From assembly GCF_001424565.1 (NCBI RefSeq), contig NZ_LMOL01000005.1, forward strand, positions 466,575 through 530,574: a DNA stretch of 64,000 nucleotides, written 5' to 3'. The notes under the pieces were generated by a model that saw only the letters and a list, made by a program, of their open reading frames with translations, was not told where the DNA came from and ran no database searches. This document shows, piece after piece, positions 46,781 to 58,843 of the stretch (position 1 is its first letter; each line of letters opens with the position of its first letter). A program made the position numbers and the translations under genes. This DNA comes from Arthrobacter sp. Leaf141 (GTDB taxonomy: Bacteria > Actinomycetota > Actinomycetes > Actinomycetales > Micrococcaceae).

Positions 46781-46807
46781 TTAGCACTCTCCCTAGGAGG
46801 GTGCTAA
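46781..46807 (+). promoter_or_regulatory. CIRCE operator, downstream copy
   Basis: TTAGCACTC-N9-GGGTGCTAA, one base away from the HrcA consensus. It is six bases after the -10 box and so at or just past the transcription start. Confidence 0.9.
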
Positions 46808-46917
46808 CACATGAAGAGCTGCCAGCCAGGCTGCTGCCGGCACCGCGACGACGGTTTGCCAGCCAGGCGGGAGAGCTTTCCAGTCCACAAATTTGCTGAC
46901 GTAAAGGAGAGGTCCGA

Positions 46918-47211
46918 GTGTCGGTCTCTATTAAGCCTCTTGAGGATCGTATTGTTGTCCGCCCGCTCGAAGCCGAGCAGACCACGGCTTCCGGCCTGGT
47001 CATCCCGGACTCCGCGCAGGAAAAGCCGCAGGAAGGCGAAGTTGTTGCAGTCGGCCCCGGCCGCTTCGAAGATGGCAACCGCGTTCCCGTTGACGTAGCC
47101 GTTGGCGACGTCGTTATCTACTCCAAGTACGGTGGAACCGAAGTCAAGACCGGCGGCACCGAGTACCTCGTGCTGTCCGCCCGCGACGTCCTGGCGATCG
47201 TCGTAAAGTAA
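46918..47211 (+). CDS. groES: Co-chaperonin GroES
   Basis: 97-aa heptameric cap for Gro[27 protein letters not shown] and the mobile loop are typical, as is the end [16 protein letters not shown] 46918 follows AAAGGAGAGG. The leader from the promoter is about 135 bases long. groEL follows after 79 bases. Heat-inducible control by HrcA is expected from the two CIRCE sites. Confidence 0.98.
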   Translation: MSVSIKPLEDRIVVRPLEAEQTTASGLVIPDSAQEKPQEGEVVAVGPGRFEDGNRVPVDVAVGDVVIYSKYGGTEVKTGGTEYLVLSARDVLAIVVK

Positions 47212-47278
47212 CCCTCCCGGATCCCCGCGCTGCTGGTCATGCTCTTAGCTGTTCAGCCGCGCGGGGTTTCTGTCTTGA

Positions 47279-48901
<1,623 letters not shown>

Positions 48902-48915
48902 GCTGAATCCGCTTT

Positions 48916-48953
48916 CCGAAGGCCGGTCCGGCGTCTGCCGGGCCGGCCTTCGG
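48916..48953 (+). terminator. Hairpin terminator after groEL
   Basis: 17-base arms (48916-48932 and 48937-48953) with one G-T pair and a GTCT loop, 15 bases after the groEL stop. Confidence 0.85.
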
Positions 48954-49002
48954 CGTCTCTCCGGTAGAATTGATGCTTTGCCTACCGCTGGAGGATCGTC
49001 CC

Positions 49003-51051
49003 GTGTCGTTTGCGAGAACCGCGTCGCCCCCCGGTGTGGACCCCAAAAAGCCTGCCGGCAAGCGGAAATCCACGTTCCGCGCCGAGATCCAGGGCCTCCG
49101 TTCGCTCGCTGTCCTGATGGTGGTGACGTACCACGTCTGGTTTGGCCGCGTCTCCGGCGGCGTTGACGTTTTCCTGCTGATTTCCGCGTTCCTGATGACC
49201 CTCCAGTTCACCGGCCGCTACGACCGCCGCGAACCGGTGGCTCTTTTCAAACACTGGCTGCACCTGTTCCGCCGCCTGCTTCCCGCGGCGGTCACGGTGA
49301 TCGTTGCCACCCTCGCGGCCGCGGCCCTGCTGCTGCCCCGGACCCGCTGGCTGGACCTGATCGACCACGGCTGGGCTGCGATGTTCTACTTCGAGAACTG
49401 GCTCCTGCAGAAGCAGGCCGTGGACTACTACGCCGCTGATCACAGCGGGGCCGGTCCGCTGCAGCACTTCTGGTCCCTCTCCATCCAGGGGCAGGTTTTT
49501 ATCCTGTGGCCGCTCATCTTCGTGCTGGCAGCCTTTGCCGCTCGGCGGTACCGGTTGTCCTACCGGCCGCTGCTGGCCTACGTGTTCTTCGGCATTTTCC
49601 TGGTCTCCCTGATCTACTCGATCGTCTTCACGGCCACCAACCAGGGCCAGGCCTATTTCGACACCGGCGCGCGCCTGTGGGAGTTCGCGCTGGGAACACT
49701 GGTGGCCCTGATCCTCCCCGGGCTGAGGCTGCGGACCGCGCACCGCATTGTGATGGGCTGGGTGGGCATTGCTGCCATGCTGGCCTGCGGCATACTCCTT
49801 GACGTCGAGGGGGCTTTCCCCGGTGTCGCCGCCCTGTGGCCCACGGTGGCTGCCGCCCTGGTGATCGCCGCGGGCAGGACCGGCAGCCCGTTCGGCGTGG
49901 ACAGATTCCTCGCCTCGAAACCCCTGGTGCGGCTGGGCGACAACTCCTACGCCCTGTACCTGTGGCACTGGCCCGTCCTGGTCATCTCCCTGGCCTGGAC
50001 CGGCAAGGAACACGCCGGCTGGTTGGCCGGCACCATCATCATCCTCACCTCACTGGGCCTGGCCTACCTCACCACACGCTTCATCGAGAAGCCCTGGCGT
50101 GAATGGCGGTGGCCCGAGGTCAACAAGCGCCGGGCTGTCCTGGCGGTCCTGCTCGCCGTGGCGGTGGCCGCGGCCCCGCTGGGCCTGTGGCGGCAGCAGA
50201 TCGTCCAGTCCAACTCCATCACTTCCATCGGATTGGACGACCCCCGTTATCCGGGTGCCCGCGCCCTCAGCCCCGGCTACCAGTTCACGCCTGACCCTGC
50301 AGCTGAGCCGGTCCCCAAAGTAGAGGCCATCGCCGAAGAGTGGCCGGAATTTCCGGAACCCTGCATCGGGGCCGGTGAAAACGCCAGTATCTGCACCAAC
50401 GGTGTTGAGGGGGCGGCCAAGCACATTGTCATCCTCGGCAGTTCCCACGCCTATGTCATGAACACGCCGGTGCTGATGATGGCCGAGAAGTACAACTGGC
50501 GTGTCACCTCCATCACCAAGGGTTTCTGCCCCCTCACCGACGAGCCGGGTCCCGAAATTACCGCGGAGTGCCTTGACTTCAACAAGGAGGCCATGGAACA
50601 GGTCCTCGACATAAAACCCGACCTGGTGCTCACCATCAGCACGAGGACCTCTGCCGATCCCGGCACACCTGAAGTGCTGGAGGATTCCTGGCTCGCGCAG
50701 GCGCGCAAGCTCAACGACGCCGGCATTGAGGTGGTTGGTGTCCGCGAGACGCCCCGGATGCCCCACGTGCCAAACTGCCTGGCCGCGCACCCGGATGACC
50801 CGGCGGCCTGCAACGGCAGCGTCCTGGATACGTTCGGGCCCGTTGCGGCCACTGACGGCGTTGATACCCAGCTTCCCGACACCCGGTTCCTCGACCTCAC
50901 CCGCTACTTCTGCGTGGCGGACGTCTGCCCGGCCATCATCGGCAACGTCATTGTGTACAAGGACGAAAACCATGTCACCCGCTCGTACCTCATGACCCTG
51001 GCGCCCTACTTCGAAAAGGATTTCCTCGCCTTGACCGGATGGAAACCCTGA
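49003..51051 (+). CDS. Acyltransferase-3/SGNH membrane protein, first of a tandem pair
   Basis: 682-aa OafA/YrhL-type protein. Ten or so helices form the acyltransferase-3 domain (EIQGLRSLAVLMVVTYHVW; SLSIQGQVFILWPL; YALYLWHWPVLV), followed by an extracytoplasmic SGNH domain from about residue 425. SGNH block I reads GSSHAY (the usual Asp is Ser; the catalytic Ser remains) and the last block is DENHVT. Such proteins O-acetylate cell-wall or surface polysaccharide. GTG 49003 has a GGAGG site and is preferred over an open frame from 48970; TAGAAT at 48965-48970 is a likely -10. The stop overlaps the next gene. Confidence 0.88.
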   Translation: MSFARTASPPGVDPKKPAGKRKSTFRAEIQGLRSLAVLMVVTYHVWFGRVSGGVDVFLLISAFLMTLQFTGRYDRREPVALFKHWLHLFRRLLPAAVTVIVATLAAAALLLPRTRWLDLIDHGWAAMFYFENWLLQKQAVDYYAADHSGAGPLQHFWSLSIQGQVFILWPLIFVLAAFAARRYRLSYRPLLAYVFFGIFLVSLIYSIVFTATNQGQAYFDTGARLWEFALGTLVALILPGLRLRTAHRIVMGWVGIAAMLACGILLDVEGAFPGVAALWPTVAAALVIAAGRTGSPFGVDRFLASKPLVRLGDNSYALYLWHWPVLVISLAWTGKEHAGWLAGTIIILTSLGLAYLTTRFIEKPWREWRWPEVNKRRAVLAVLLAVAVAAAPLGLWRQQIVQSNSITSIGLDDPRYPGARALSPGYQFTPDPAAEPVPKVEAIAEEWPEFPEPCIGAGENASICTNGVEGAAKHIVILGSSHAYVMNTPVLMMAEKYNWRVTSITKGFCPLTDEPGPEITAECLDFNKEAMEQVLDIKPDLVLTISTRTSADPGTPEVLEDSWLAQARKLNDAGIEVVGVRETPRMPHVPNCLAAHPDDPAACNGSVLDTFGPVAATDGVDTQLPDTRFLDLTRYFCVADVCPAIIGNVIVYKDENHVTRSYLMTLAPYFEKDFLALTGWKP

Positions 51052-53132
51052 TGGCGGCCGCAACGGCAGGCGCCGCCACCGGGCTGTCAGCCGCCCCTGC
51101 TGCCACCAAAAAGCTGCGGCCGGGATACCGGCCCGAAGTCCAGGGCCTGCGGGCCCTGGCAGTCCTGATGGTGGTGGCCTACCACGTGTGGTTGGGGCGG
51201 GTTTCGGGCGGGGTGGACGTGTTCCTGCTCATCTCCGCCTTCCTGCTCACGCTCTCGTTTGTCCGCAAGGCAGAATCGGGCCGGCCGTTCGGACTCCTGA
51301 CGCACTGGCTGCACCTGTTCAAGCGGCTGCTGCCCGCCGCCGTCGTGGTTATCCTGGGGGTCCTCGCGGGCACCTGGCTGATCCTGCCGCAAAGCCGCTG
51401 GCCGGAGATCCTGGACCAGGCCTGGGCCTCGCTGCTGTACCGCCAGAACTGGCTGCTGGCGGACACCGCCGTGGACTACTACGCCCAGGACCATGCCGGG
51501 GCCAGCCCGCTGCAGCATTTCTGGTCCCTGTCGATCCAGGGCCAGGTGTTTGTTCTCTGGCCCCTGGTCTTCGCCGGGACCGCCGCCCTGCTGGCTGTGC
51601 TGCGCCGGACCCCGGCCGGCGCGCGGTTCAGCTACCGCGGGCTGCTTGCCCTGGTGTTTGGGGCAGTCTTTGTGGTCTCGCTGGCCTACTCGGTGGAGCA
51701 AACCGCCACCAACCAGGCCTACGCCTACTTCGATACCCGCGCCAGGCTGTGGGAATTCGCACTCGGTTCCCTGCTGGCGCTGGCCCTGCCTTACCTCAAG
51801 CCGGGCCGCCGACTGCGCGTGGCGCTGGGCTGGGCCGGCCTCACGGCCATGGTTTCCTGCGGCCTGCTGCTCACCGTGGACCGGTCCTTTCCCGGCTTTG
51901 TGGCGCTGTGGCCCACCCTGGCGGCCGCGGCCATCATGGTGGCAGGCCAAAGCGGCAGCCGGTTCGGTGTTGACCGGCTCCTCAGCAGCAAGGCTGCCGT
52001 TGCGCTGGGGGACAACTCCTACGCGCTCTACCTGTGGCATTGGCCGGTCCTGGTGCTGGCGCTTGCCGCCACGGGCGTGGAAGCCCCCAACCTGATGCAG
52101 GGCCTCGCGATCGTGGGCGCCGCCATCGTCCTGGCCTTCCTCACCACCAGGTTTGTCGAGAAGCCCCTGCGCGACTGGCATTGGCCCAAGCTCCGCGCCT
52201 GGCGCACCGCCGTCGTGATTGTCGCCTGCGGTGCCCTGCTGGCCGGACCCGTCGCCGTGTGGCAAACCAGCCTTACGGCTGAGGAAAGCGCGACGGCGGC
52301 GCAACCCCGGGAGCTGACACCCGGCGCTGCCGCCCTCCGACCCGGTCAGGAGGACGTCCCGGCGCCCCCGGCCCGGCTGATCCCCGGCCCGTCCGCCCTG
52401 GACAATGACTGGGCGGGCATCCAGACCCCCTGCAGCGGATTAAACGCCACCGCCGACCCCATCCTGGAGGGGTGCCGGCAGGAAGCGCCGGACGTCCCGG
52501 TCACCAAGCGGATTGTGGTGCTGGGCGACTCCCACGCCCAGCAGTACCTTGCAGCCCTGGCGCCCGTGGCGGCAGCCCGCGGCTGGGAACTGGTCACCCT
52601 CCTGATGCCGGCCTGCCGGTTCGGGGCCGAATCGGAAACCCGCAACGCCGAATGCAACGCCTACAACCGGGCCAGCGCCGCCTACGTCCTGGACCACCAG
52701 CCGGACGCGGTGTTCACGGTTGCCTCCCTGACCCATGAGGAGGCCCCCTTCGAAACCGAGGTGCCGGGCTACCTGGACGGAATCCGGCCTTTCGCGGACG
52801 CCGGCATCGAGATCCTGGGCATCCGGGACAACCCCCGGTTCACCATCAATATGCCCGAATGCGTCCAGCGCCACGGCGCGGACGCGCCTGAATGCAACCC
52901 CTCGCTCGCCGAATCCCTGGTGGAACCGTCGCCGTTGGAGGCCTACCGCGGGCAGGTGGCGGGCCTGCACCTGATGGATCTCAGCGATTTCATCTGCGCC
53001 CGGGGCGTCTGCCCGGCCGTGGTGGGCAACGTCTATGTCTACAAGGACGACAACCACCTGACCCGCACCTACGTGGAAAGCATGGTTCCCATGTTCGAAC
53101 AGCGCCTGCTGGCGGCGACCGGCTGGACGTGA
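51051..53132 (+). CDS. Acyltransferase-3/SGNH membrane protein, second of a tandem pair
   Basis: About 693-aa paralogue of the preceding protein with the same order: acyltransferase-3 helices (EVQGLRALAVLMVVAYHVW; SLSIQGQVFVLWPL; YALYLWHWPVLV) then SGNH. Here SGNH block I is the canonical GDSHAQ and the last block is DDNHLT. The ATG at 51051 shares one base with the previous stop (TGATG); an in-frame ATG at 51039 is an alternative. The pair likely arose by tandem duplication and may act on different sites or acyl groups of the same polymer. Confidence 0.88.
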   Translation: MAAATAGAATGLSAAPAATKKLRPGYRPEVQGLRALAVLMVVAYHVWLGRVSGGVDVFLLISAFLLTLSFVRKAESGRPFGLLTHWLHLFKRLLPAAVVVILGVLAGTWLILPQSRWPEILDQAWASLLYRQNWLLADTAVDYYAQDHAGASPLQHFWSLSIQGQVFVLWPLVFAGTAALLAVLRRTPAGARFSYRGLLALVFGAVFVVSLAYSVEQTATNQAYAYFDTRARLWEFALGSLLALALPYLKPGRRLRVALGWAGLTAMVSCGLLLTVDRSFPGFVALWPTLAAAAIMVAGQSGSRFGVDRLLSSKAAVALGDNSYALYLWHWPVLVLALAATGVEAPNLMQGLAIVGAAIVLAFLTTRFVEKPLRDWHWPKLRAWRTAVVIVACGALLAGPVAVWQTSLTAEESATAAQPRELTPGAAALRPGQEDVPAPPARLIPGPSALDNDWAGIQTPCSGLNATADPILEGCRQEAPDVPVTKRIVVLGDSHAQQYLAALAPVAAARGWELVTLLMPACRFGAESETRNAECNAYNRASAAYVLDHQPDAVFTVASLTHEEAPFETEVPGYLDGIRPFADAGIEILGIRDNPRFTINMPECVQRHGADAPECNPSLAESLVEPSPLEAYRGQVAGLHLMDLSDFICARGVCPAVVGNVYVYKDDNHLTRTYVESMVPMFEQRLLAATGWT

Positions 53133-53199
53133 CCGGCGCCGGGCGTGCGGTTGCTCACATTGCGCGCCCGGAATAGGGGGATCAGCGCGGAGGTTCTAA

Positions 53200-54855
<1,656 letters not shown>

Positions 54856-54872
54856 CGTTCAAAAAACCATCC

Positions 54873-54908
54873 ACACAGGCCACGGGGAGCAATCCCTGTG
54901 GCCTGTGT
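54873..54908 (+). terminator. Hairpin terminator after guaB
   Basis: ACACAGGCCACGGG (from 54873) pairs with CCCTGTGGCCTGTGT (54894-54908) with one wobble and an AT-containing loop. It lies 17 bases after the stop. Confidence 0.8.
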
Positions 54909-54925
54909 GTTTCCGTGCCGGGAAC

Positions 54926-54931
54926 TAGGCT
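54926..54931 (+). promoter_or_regulatory. -10 hexamer of the ABC exporter gene, leaderless arrangement
   Basis: TAGGCT six bases before the ATG at 54938. Confidence 0.55.
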
Positions 54932-54937
54932 GTAGGC

Positions 54938-56875
54938 ATGCCCGCATCACGCCACCCGGAGGAACTGAATCCCAGGAAGGACCCGCAGCGGCGGCTGGCG
55001 CTGGGCCCTTACGCCCGGGCCGTTGCGCAGGTCCTGCGGGTCAGCTTCCGGGCCTCGCCCGGGGCAGTGGTCATGAAGGTGCTCGGCTCCGTGATCTCCG
55101 CCGTGCTGCCCTTGGTTACCACTTACTACGCGGCGCTGACCACCACCGCCCTGGCGGCCGCGTATGCCGGCGACGCCGCCGCCGGCCAGCTGGCCATTGT
55201 GTACGTGGTCATCACCGCGGCCCTTGGCCTGTTCTGGGGCGCGTTCAACAGCGTTGACCGCTACATCCAGCAGCTGATGAGCTTTAAAGTGGGCGCCATT
55301 GTGGGCGACCAGATGTACGAACGCTTCCTGGCCCTGGAGTTCTGGCGCTACGACGACAAGGAAACGGTGGACCTGTACGACAGGGCCAAGCGGTTCTCCG
55401 ATTCCTACGCCCGCGTCCTGGACCGGATTGCCGCCATTTTCACGCAGCTGGTCTCCGTGCTCCTGGCCATCGGCGCGCTGCTGCTGGTCAGCTGGTGGAT
55501 CGCCGTGATTGTCCTGGTGGCCATCGTGCCCAGCGTGTACCTGCAGTTCAAGCTCTCCCGCGAACAGATTGCCCACTGGAACACGCAGGTCGATTCCCGC
55601 CGCCAGCGCCGCATGATCGAAACGAACCTGCTGCGCCCCCAGCACATCGCCGAGATGCGCCTCTACGGGATCGTGACGTACCTGATGGACTTCCGCTCGC
55701 GCCTGCGTGACGCGGACGAACGCCGCCGCCTGGACTTCCAGCGACGCTACATACCCAAGCAGCTGGCAGCTGACGCCCTCCAGTACGGGGCCGAGGTGGT
55801 TTCCCTGATCTGGGTGGTGGGGCAGATCATCGCCCGCGCGCAGCCCGTGGGCCAGTTCCTGTACGTCCAGCAGATCGTCAGCAGGGCGCTGTCCACGGCC
55901 AACAACCTGGTGTCATCCCTCAGTTCCATCGACGAGGACCTGGCCAACCTCAAGGACTACGAGCTGTTTATGGCCCTGCCGGCGCACTCGGAGTACGCCC
56001 CGCCGCTGCTGGGAGCCCCGTCCGTGGTGGAGCTCAAGGACATCCGTTTTACGTATACCGGAAGTGACACCGAAGTGATCCGGGGGATCAGCCTGACCAT
56101 CCGCGAAGGCCAGCACATCGCGATCGTGGGGGAGAACGGCGCCGGAAAATCGACGCTGATCCGGATCCTGGCGGGCCTGTACCGGCCCGATTCAGGGCAG
56201 GTAATGCTCGACGGCGTTGACCTCGCCGCCGTCGACGTCACCTCCTGGCACCGGCACCTGGCCGTGCTCAGCCAGGAATTCCTGAAGTACGAGTTCGCCA
56301 CCGCGGCGGAAAACATCTGGTTCGGCGACGTGGGGGAGCCCCGCGACGACGCCCGGATCAGGACGTCCGCTGCGGAAGCCGAGGCGCTGGACTTCATCGA
56401 AAAGCTGCCCAACGGGCTCAACAACCACGTCAGCAACTGGATGGAGGATCCCCGCGGCCGGAAGGGGAGCGGGCTCTCCGGCGGGCAATGGCAGCGCCTG
56501 GCGATGGCCCGGAACTTCTACCGCCGCGCCGCTTTTATGATCATGGACGAGCCCACCTCGGCGATCGACGCCCTGGCAGAGCACCGGATCTTCACCCGGC
56601 TGTTCGCGGAGCGCGCCAGCACCATCATCGCCATCAGCCACCGCCTGGCCACCATCGAGAAGGCGGACATTGTGTACATGCTGGAGGACGGGCAGGTGGT
56701 GGAGCAGGGCACCCACAAGGAACTTGTGGCCCGCCGCGGCAGGTACTTCCGGATGTTCGAATCGCAGCTTGGCGACCAGCCGGACCAGCCAGGCCTGCCC
56801 GACCTGCCGGACCTGACCGACCTGCCGGCGGACCCTACCGGCGTGCGCCCGGGCGTGGACGCCGGCGGGGCGTAG
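54938..56875 (+). CDS. ABC exporter, fused permease and ATPase
   Basis: 645-aa half-transporter that would work as a dimer. Six transmembrane helices (about residues 25-310) precede the nucleotide-binding domain, with Walker A GENGAGKST (near 398), signature LSGGQWQRLAMARN, Walker B IMDEPTSAID and switch AISHRLATIEK. The C-terminus is a Pro/Asp/Leu-rich tail with repeated LPDL units. Substrate unknown. The 3' end overlaps the antisense 3' end of the next gene by 41 bases. Confidence 0.88.
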   Translation: MPASRHPEELNPRKDPQRRLALGPYARAVAQVLRVSFRASPGAVVMKVLGSVISAVLPLVTTYYAALTTTALAAAYAGDAAAGQLAIVYVVITAALGLFWGAFNSVDRYIQQLMSFKVGAIVGDQMYERFLALEFWRYDDKETVDLYDRAKRFSDSYARVLDRIAAIFTQLVSVLLAIGALLLVSWWIAVIVLVAIVPSVYLQFKLSREQIAHWNTQVDSRRQRRMIETNLLRPQHIAEMRLYGIVTYLMDFRSRLRDADERRRLDFQRRYIPKQLAADALQYGAEVVSLIWVVGQIIARAQPVGQFLYVQQIVSRALSTANNLVSSLSSIDEDLANLKDYELFMALPAHSEYAPPLLGAPSVVELKDIRFTYTGSDTEVIRGISLTIREGQHIAIVGENGAGKSTLIRILAGLYRPDSGQVMLDGVDLAAVDVTSWHRHLAVLSQEFLKYEFATAAENIWFGDVGEPRDDARIRTSAAEAEALDFIEKLPNGLNNHVSNWMEDPRGRKGSGLSGGQWQRLAMARNFYRRAAFMIMDEPTSAIDALAEHRIFTRLFAERASTIIAISHRLATIEKADIVYMLEDGQVVEQGTHKELVARRGRYFRMFESQLGDQPDQPGLPDLPDLTDLPADPTGVRPGVDAGGA

Positions 56876-57476
56876 CGTCCTGCACCGTGGTGCGGACCCG
56901 GGCCAGGCTCGGCTGCGGCGGGACACTGCTGAACCCAAACGTCACAGCCGGCCGGACAGCGGCCAGGGACCCGGCGTCGGCCCCGTCCCAGGCCACGGCA
57001 GCGGAGTCGATGCGGTGCAGGTCGCTCACCCCGTAGTACTCCCAGCGGCCGCTGCCGGCCGAACCGGACGTCCGCGACCCACGGCTCACCAGGCCCGCCA
57101 GCGGGCTGACCGCACGCAGCCAGGACGGGTGCACCGCCAGCCGCCGGGGCAGCGCCCGCAACCCGGACCCCAGGAAGGTCCTGCCGCCCACGCCCGCGCG
57201 GACAGCCAGCGGACCGGCGTCGACCGTCAGGATCCCGTCAGCCAGGCGGGCTGAAACGTCCACCACGGTGACCTCGTCGAAACTGTAGGTGGCGGCGATG
57301 AACTCCGCGATGGGTGCGGCGGGAGCCAGGAGCAGCCGGTGGCCGGACGGTTCCTGGACCATAACGTCGGCAAACGCACCGAAAGGCGAGTCCTGCCAGA
57401 TCCCCACCACCGCACGCAGGCCGGAGGTGGTGCCGATTCCGGCAATGTGCCCGTCAAAAATCCAGCGGCTTCCCAT
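56835..57476 (-). CDS. Conserved-looking hypothetical protein
   Basis: 213-aa protein that I cannot assign to a family. It begins MGSRWIFDGHIAGIGTTSG and is rich in small beta-type segments (VVVGIWQDSPFGAFADVMV-like pattern; HRLLLAPAAPIAEF), with no clear membrane helix or catalytic motif and an Arg/Pro-rich tail. TACAGT lies six bases before the ATG at 57476, supporting a real start. It is convergent with the ABC exporter gene, overlapping it by 41 bases, and divergent from guaB3. Confidence 0.6.
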   Translation of the reverse strand: MGSRWIFDGHIAGIGTTSGLRAVVGIWQDSPFGAFADVMVQEPSGHRLLLAPAAPIAEFIAATYSFDEVTVVDVSARLADGILTVDAGPLAVRAGVGGRTFLGSGLRALPRRLAVHPSWLRAVSPLAGLVSRGSRTSGSAGSGRWEYYGVSDLHRIDSAAVAWDGADAGSLAAVRPAVTFGFSSVPPQPSLARVRTTVQDATPRRRPRPGARR

Positions 57477-57482
57477 CCATCC

Positions 57483-57488
57483 ACTGTA
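57483..57488 (-). promoter_or_regulatory. -10 hexamer of the hypothetical gene, leaderless arrangement
   Basis: TACAGT on the minus strand, six bases before the ATG at 57476. Confidence 0.45.
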
Positions 57489-57559
57489 GCCACCCCTCCG
57501 GGCCGCCCCGGATTCCGCCCCGGCCCCGCGCTGGTCCGTGATCAGGGGGGCGGCTGGGA

Positions 57560-57565
57560 TAACCT
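57560..57565 (+). promoter_or_regulatory. -10 hexamer of guaB3, leaderless arrangement
   Basis: TAACCT six bases before the GTG at 57572. Confidence 0.55.
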
Positions 57566-57571
57566 AGAGCA

Positions 57572-58708
57572 GTGACTTACGAGATCGAGATCGGCCGTGG
57601 CAAGCGTGGGCGTCGTGCCTACTCCCTGGATGACATTGCAATCGTCCCCAACCGTCGCACACGCGACCCCAAGGACGTCTCTGTCTCCTGGCAGATCGAT
57701 GCCTACCAGTTCAGCATGCCGGTCATCGCCGCGCCCATGGATTCCGCCATGTCGCCGCAGACGGCCATCGCGCTGGGCCGCCTGGGCGGGCTCGGTGTCC
57801 TGGACCTCGAAGGCCTTTGGACCCGATACGAGGACCCGCAGCCGGTCCTGGACGAGATCGGCGCACTGCAGGATGAAACCAACAGCCCTGCAGTGACCTG
57901 CAGGATGCAGGATCTTTACCGGGCACCCATCCAGCCGGAATTGATTACTTCCCGCCTCGCCGAAATGCGTGACGCCGGCGTGACCGTGGCCGGGTCCCTG
58001 ACCCCGCAGCGCACCCAGGAGCACTACAAAACGGTCCTGGCCGCCGGCGTCGACATCTTTGTCATCCGCGGCACCACCGTCTCCGCGGAACACGTGTCCA
58101 AGGACCACGAGCCGCTGAACCTCAAGCAGTTCATCTACGAACTCGATGTTCCCGTGATTGTGGGCGGCGCCGCAGGCTACACGCCTGCGCTGCACCTCAT
58201 GCGGACCGGCGCGGCCGGCGTGCTGGTGGGCTTCGGCGGCGGCGCAACCACCACCACCCGCCGGGCCCTGGGCATCCACGCGCCCATGGCGTCGGCGATT
58301 TCCGACGTCGCAGCCGCCCGCCGCGACTACATGGACGAGTCCGGCGGCCGCTACGTGCACGTGATTGCCGACGGCGGCATGGGCGCCTCAGGTGACATCG
58401 TCAAGGCCATCGCCATGGGCGCCGACGCCGTGATGCTGGGCAGCGCGCTGGCACGCGCCGAGGAAGCGCCGGGCAAGGGCTGGCACTGGGGCCAGGAGGC
58501 TCACCACCTGGAACTGCCCCGCGGCGACCGGGCCAACGTGGGCACCGTGGGCCCCCTGGAGGAAGTCCTCTTCGGCCCGGGCCACCACACCAACGGAACG
58601 TCCAACCTCATCGGCGCGCTGCGCCGTTCGATGGCTACCACCGGCTACTCGGACCTGAAGGAATTCCAGCGCGTCGACGTCGTCGTCTCCCCGTACGCGG
58701 GTAACTGA
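57572..58708 (+). CDS. guaB3: GuaB3-family IMP dehydrogenase-related protein
   Basis: 378-aa IMPDH/GMP-reductase-fold protein without CBS domains. YSLDDIAIVPNRRTRD and the phosphate loops VIADGGMGASGDIVKAIAMGADAVMLG are conserved. The loop equal to the catalytic GPGSICTTR of GuaB reads VGFGGGATTTTRRALG (near residue 219), with no cysteine, so ordinary IMPDH activity is unlikely. Actinobacteria commonly carry such a protein beside guaB; its role is not settled. Confidence 0.93.
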   Translation: MTYEIEIGRGKRGRRAYSLDDIAIVPNRRTRDPKDVSVSWQIDAYQFSMPVIAAPMDSAMSPQTAIALGRLGGLGVLDLEGLWTRYEDPQPVLDEIGALQDETNSPAVTCRMQDLYRAPIQPELITSRLAEMRDAGVTVAGSLTPQRTQEHYKTVLAAGVDIFVIRGTTVSAEHVSKDHEPLNLKQFIYELDVPVIVGGAAGYTPALHLMRTGAAGVLVGFGGGATTTTRRALGIHAPMASAISDVAAARRDYMDESGGRYVHVIADGGMGASGDIVKAIAMGADAVMLGSALARAEEAPGKGWHWGQEAHHLELPRGDRANVGTVGPLEEVLFGPGHHTNGTSNLIGALRRSMATTGYSDLKEFQRVDVVVSPYAGN

Positions 58709-58739
58709 CGCGCCAGGCCGGTTCGGGGCCGCGCCTGCC

Positions 58740-58767
58740 CTGACCGGCCTGTGCTGACCGGCCTGTC
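58740..58767 (+). repeat. Two tandem 14-base repeats in the guaB3-glpD gap
   Basis: CTGACCGGCCTGT(G/C) occurs at 58740-58753 and 58754-58767, with a partial third copy after it. The CCGGCCTG part can also pair with CAGGCCGG at 58714-58721, which may form a terminator for guaB3. Confidence 0.5.
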
Positions 58768-58843
58768 GTCCACCGGCCTGCCCAAGTCTGCCGCGAGCAA
58801 GTAGTGTGGCTTTAGACGGCACATGAGGCACTGGAGGCGTTCA

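Noticed and set aside
56750..56875. Tandem repeat at the ABC exporter 3' end
   Set aside because: The LPDL/DQP units are short and irregular in DNA; treated as a low-complexity tail.
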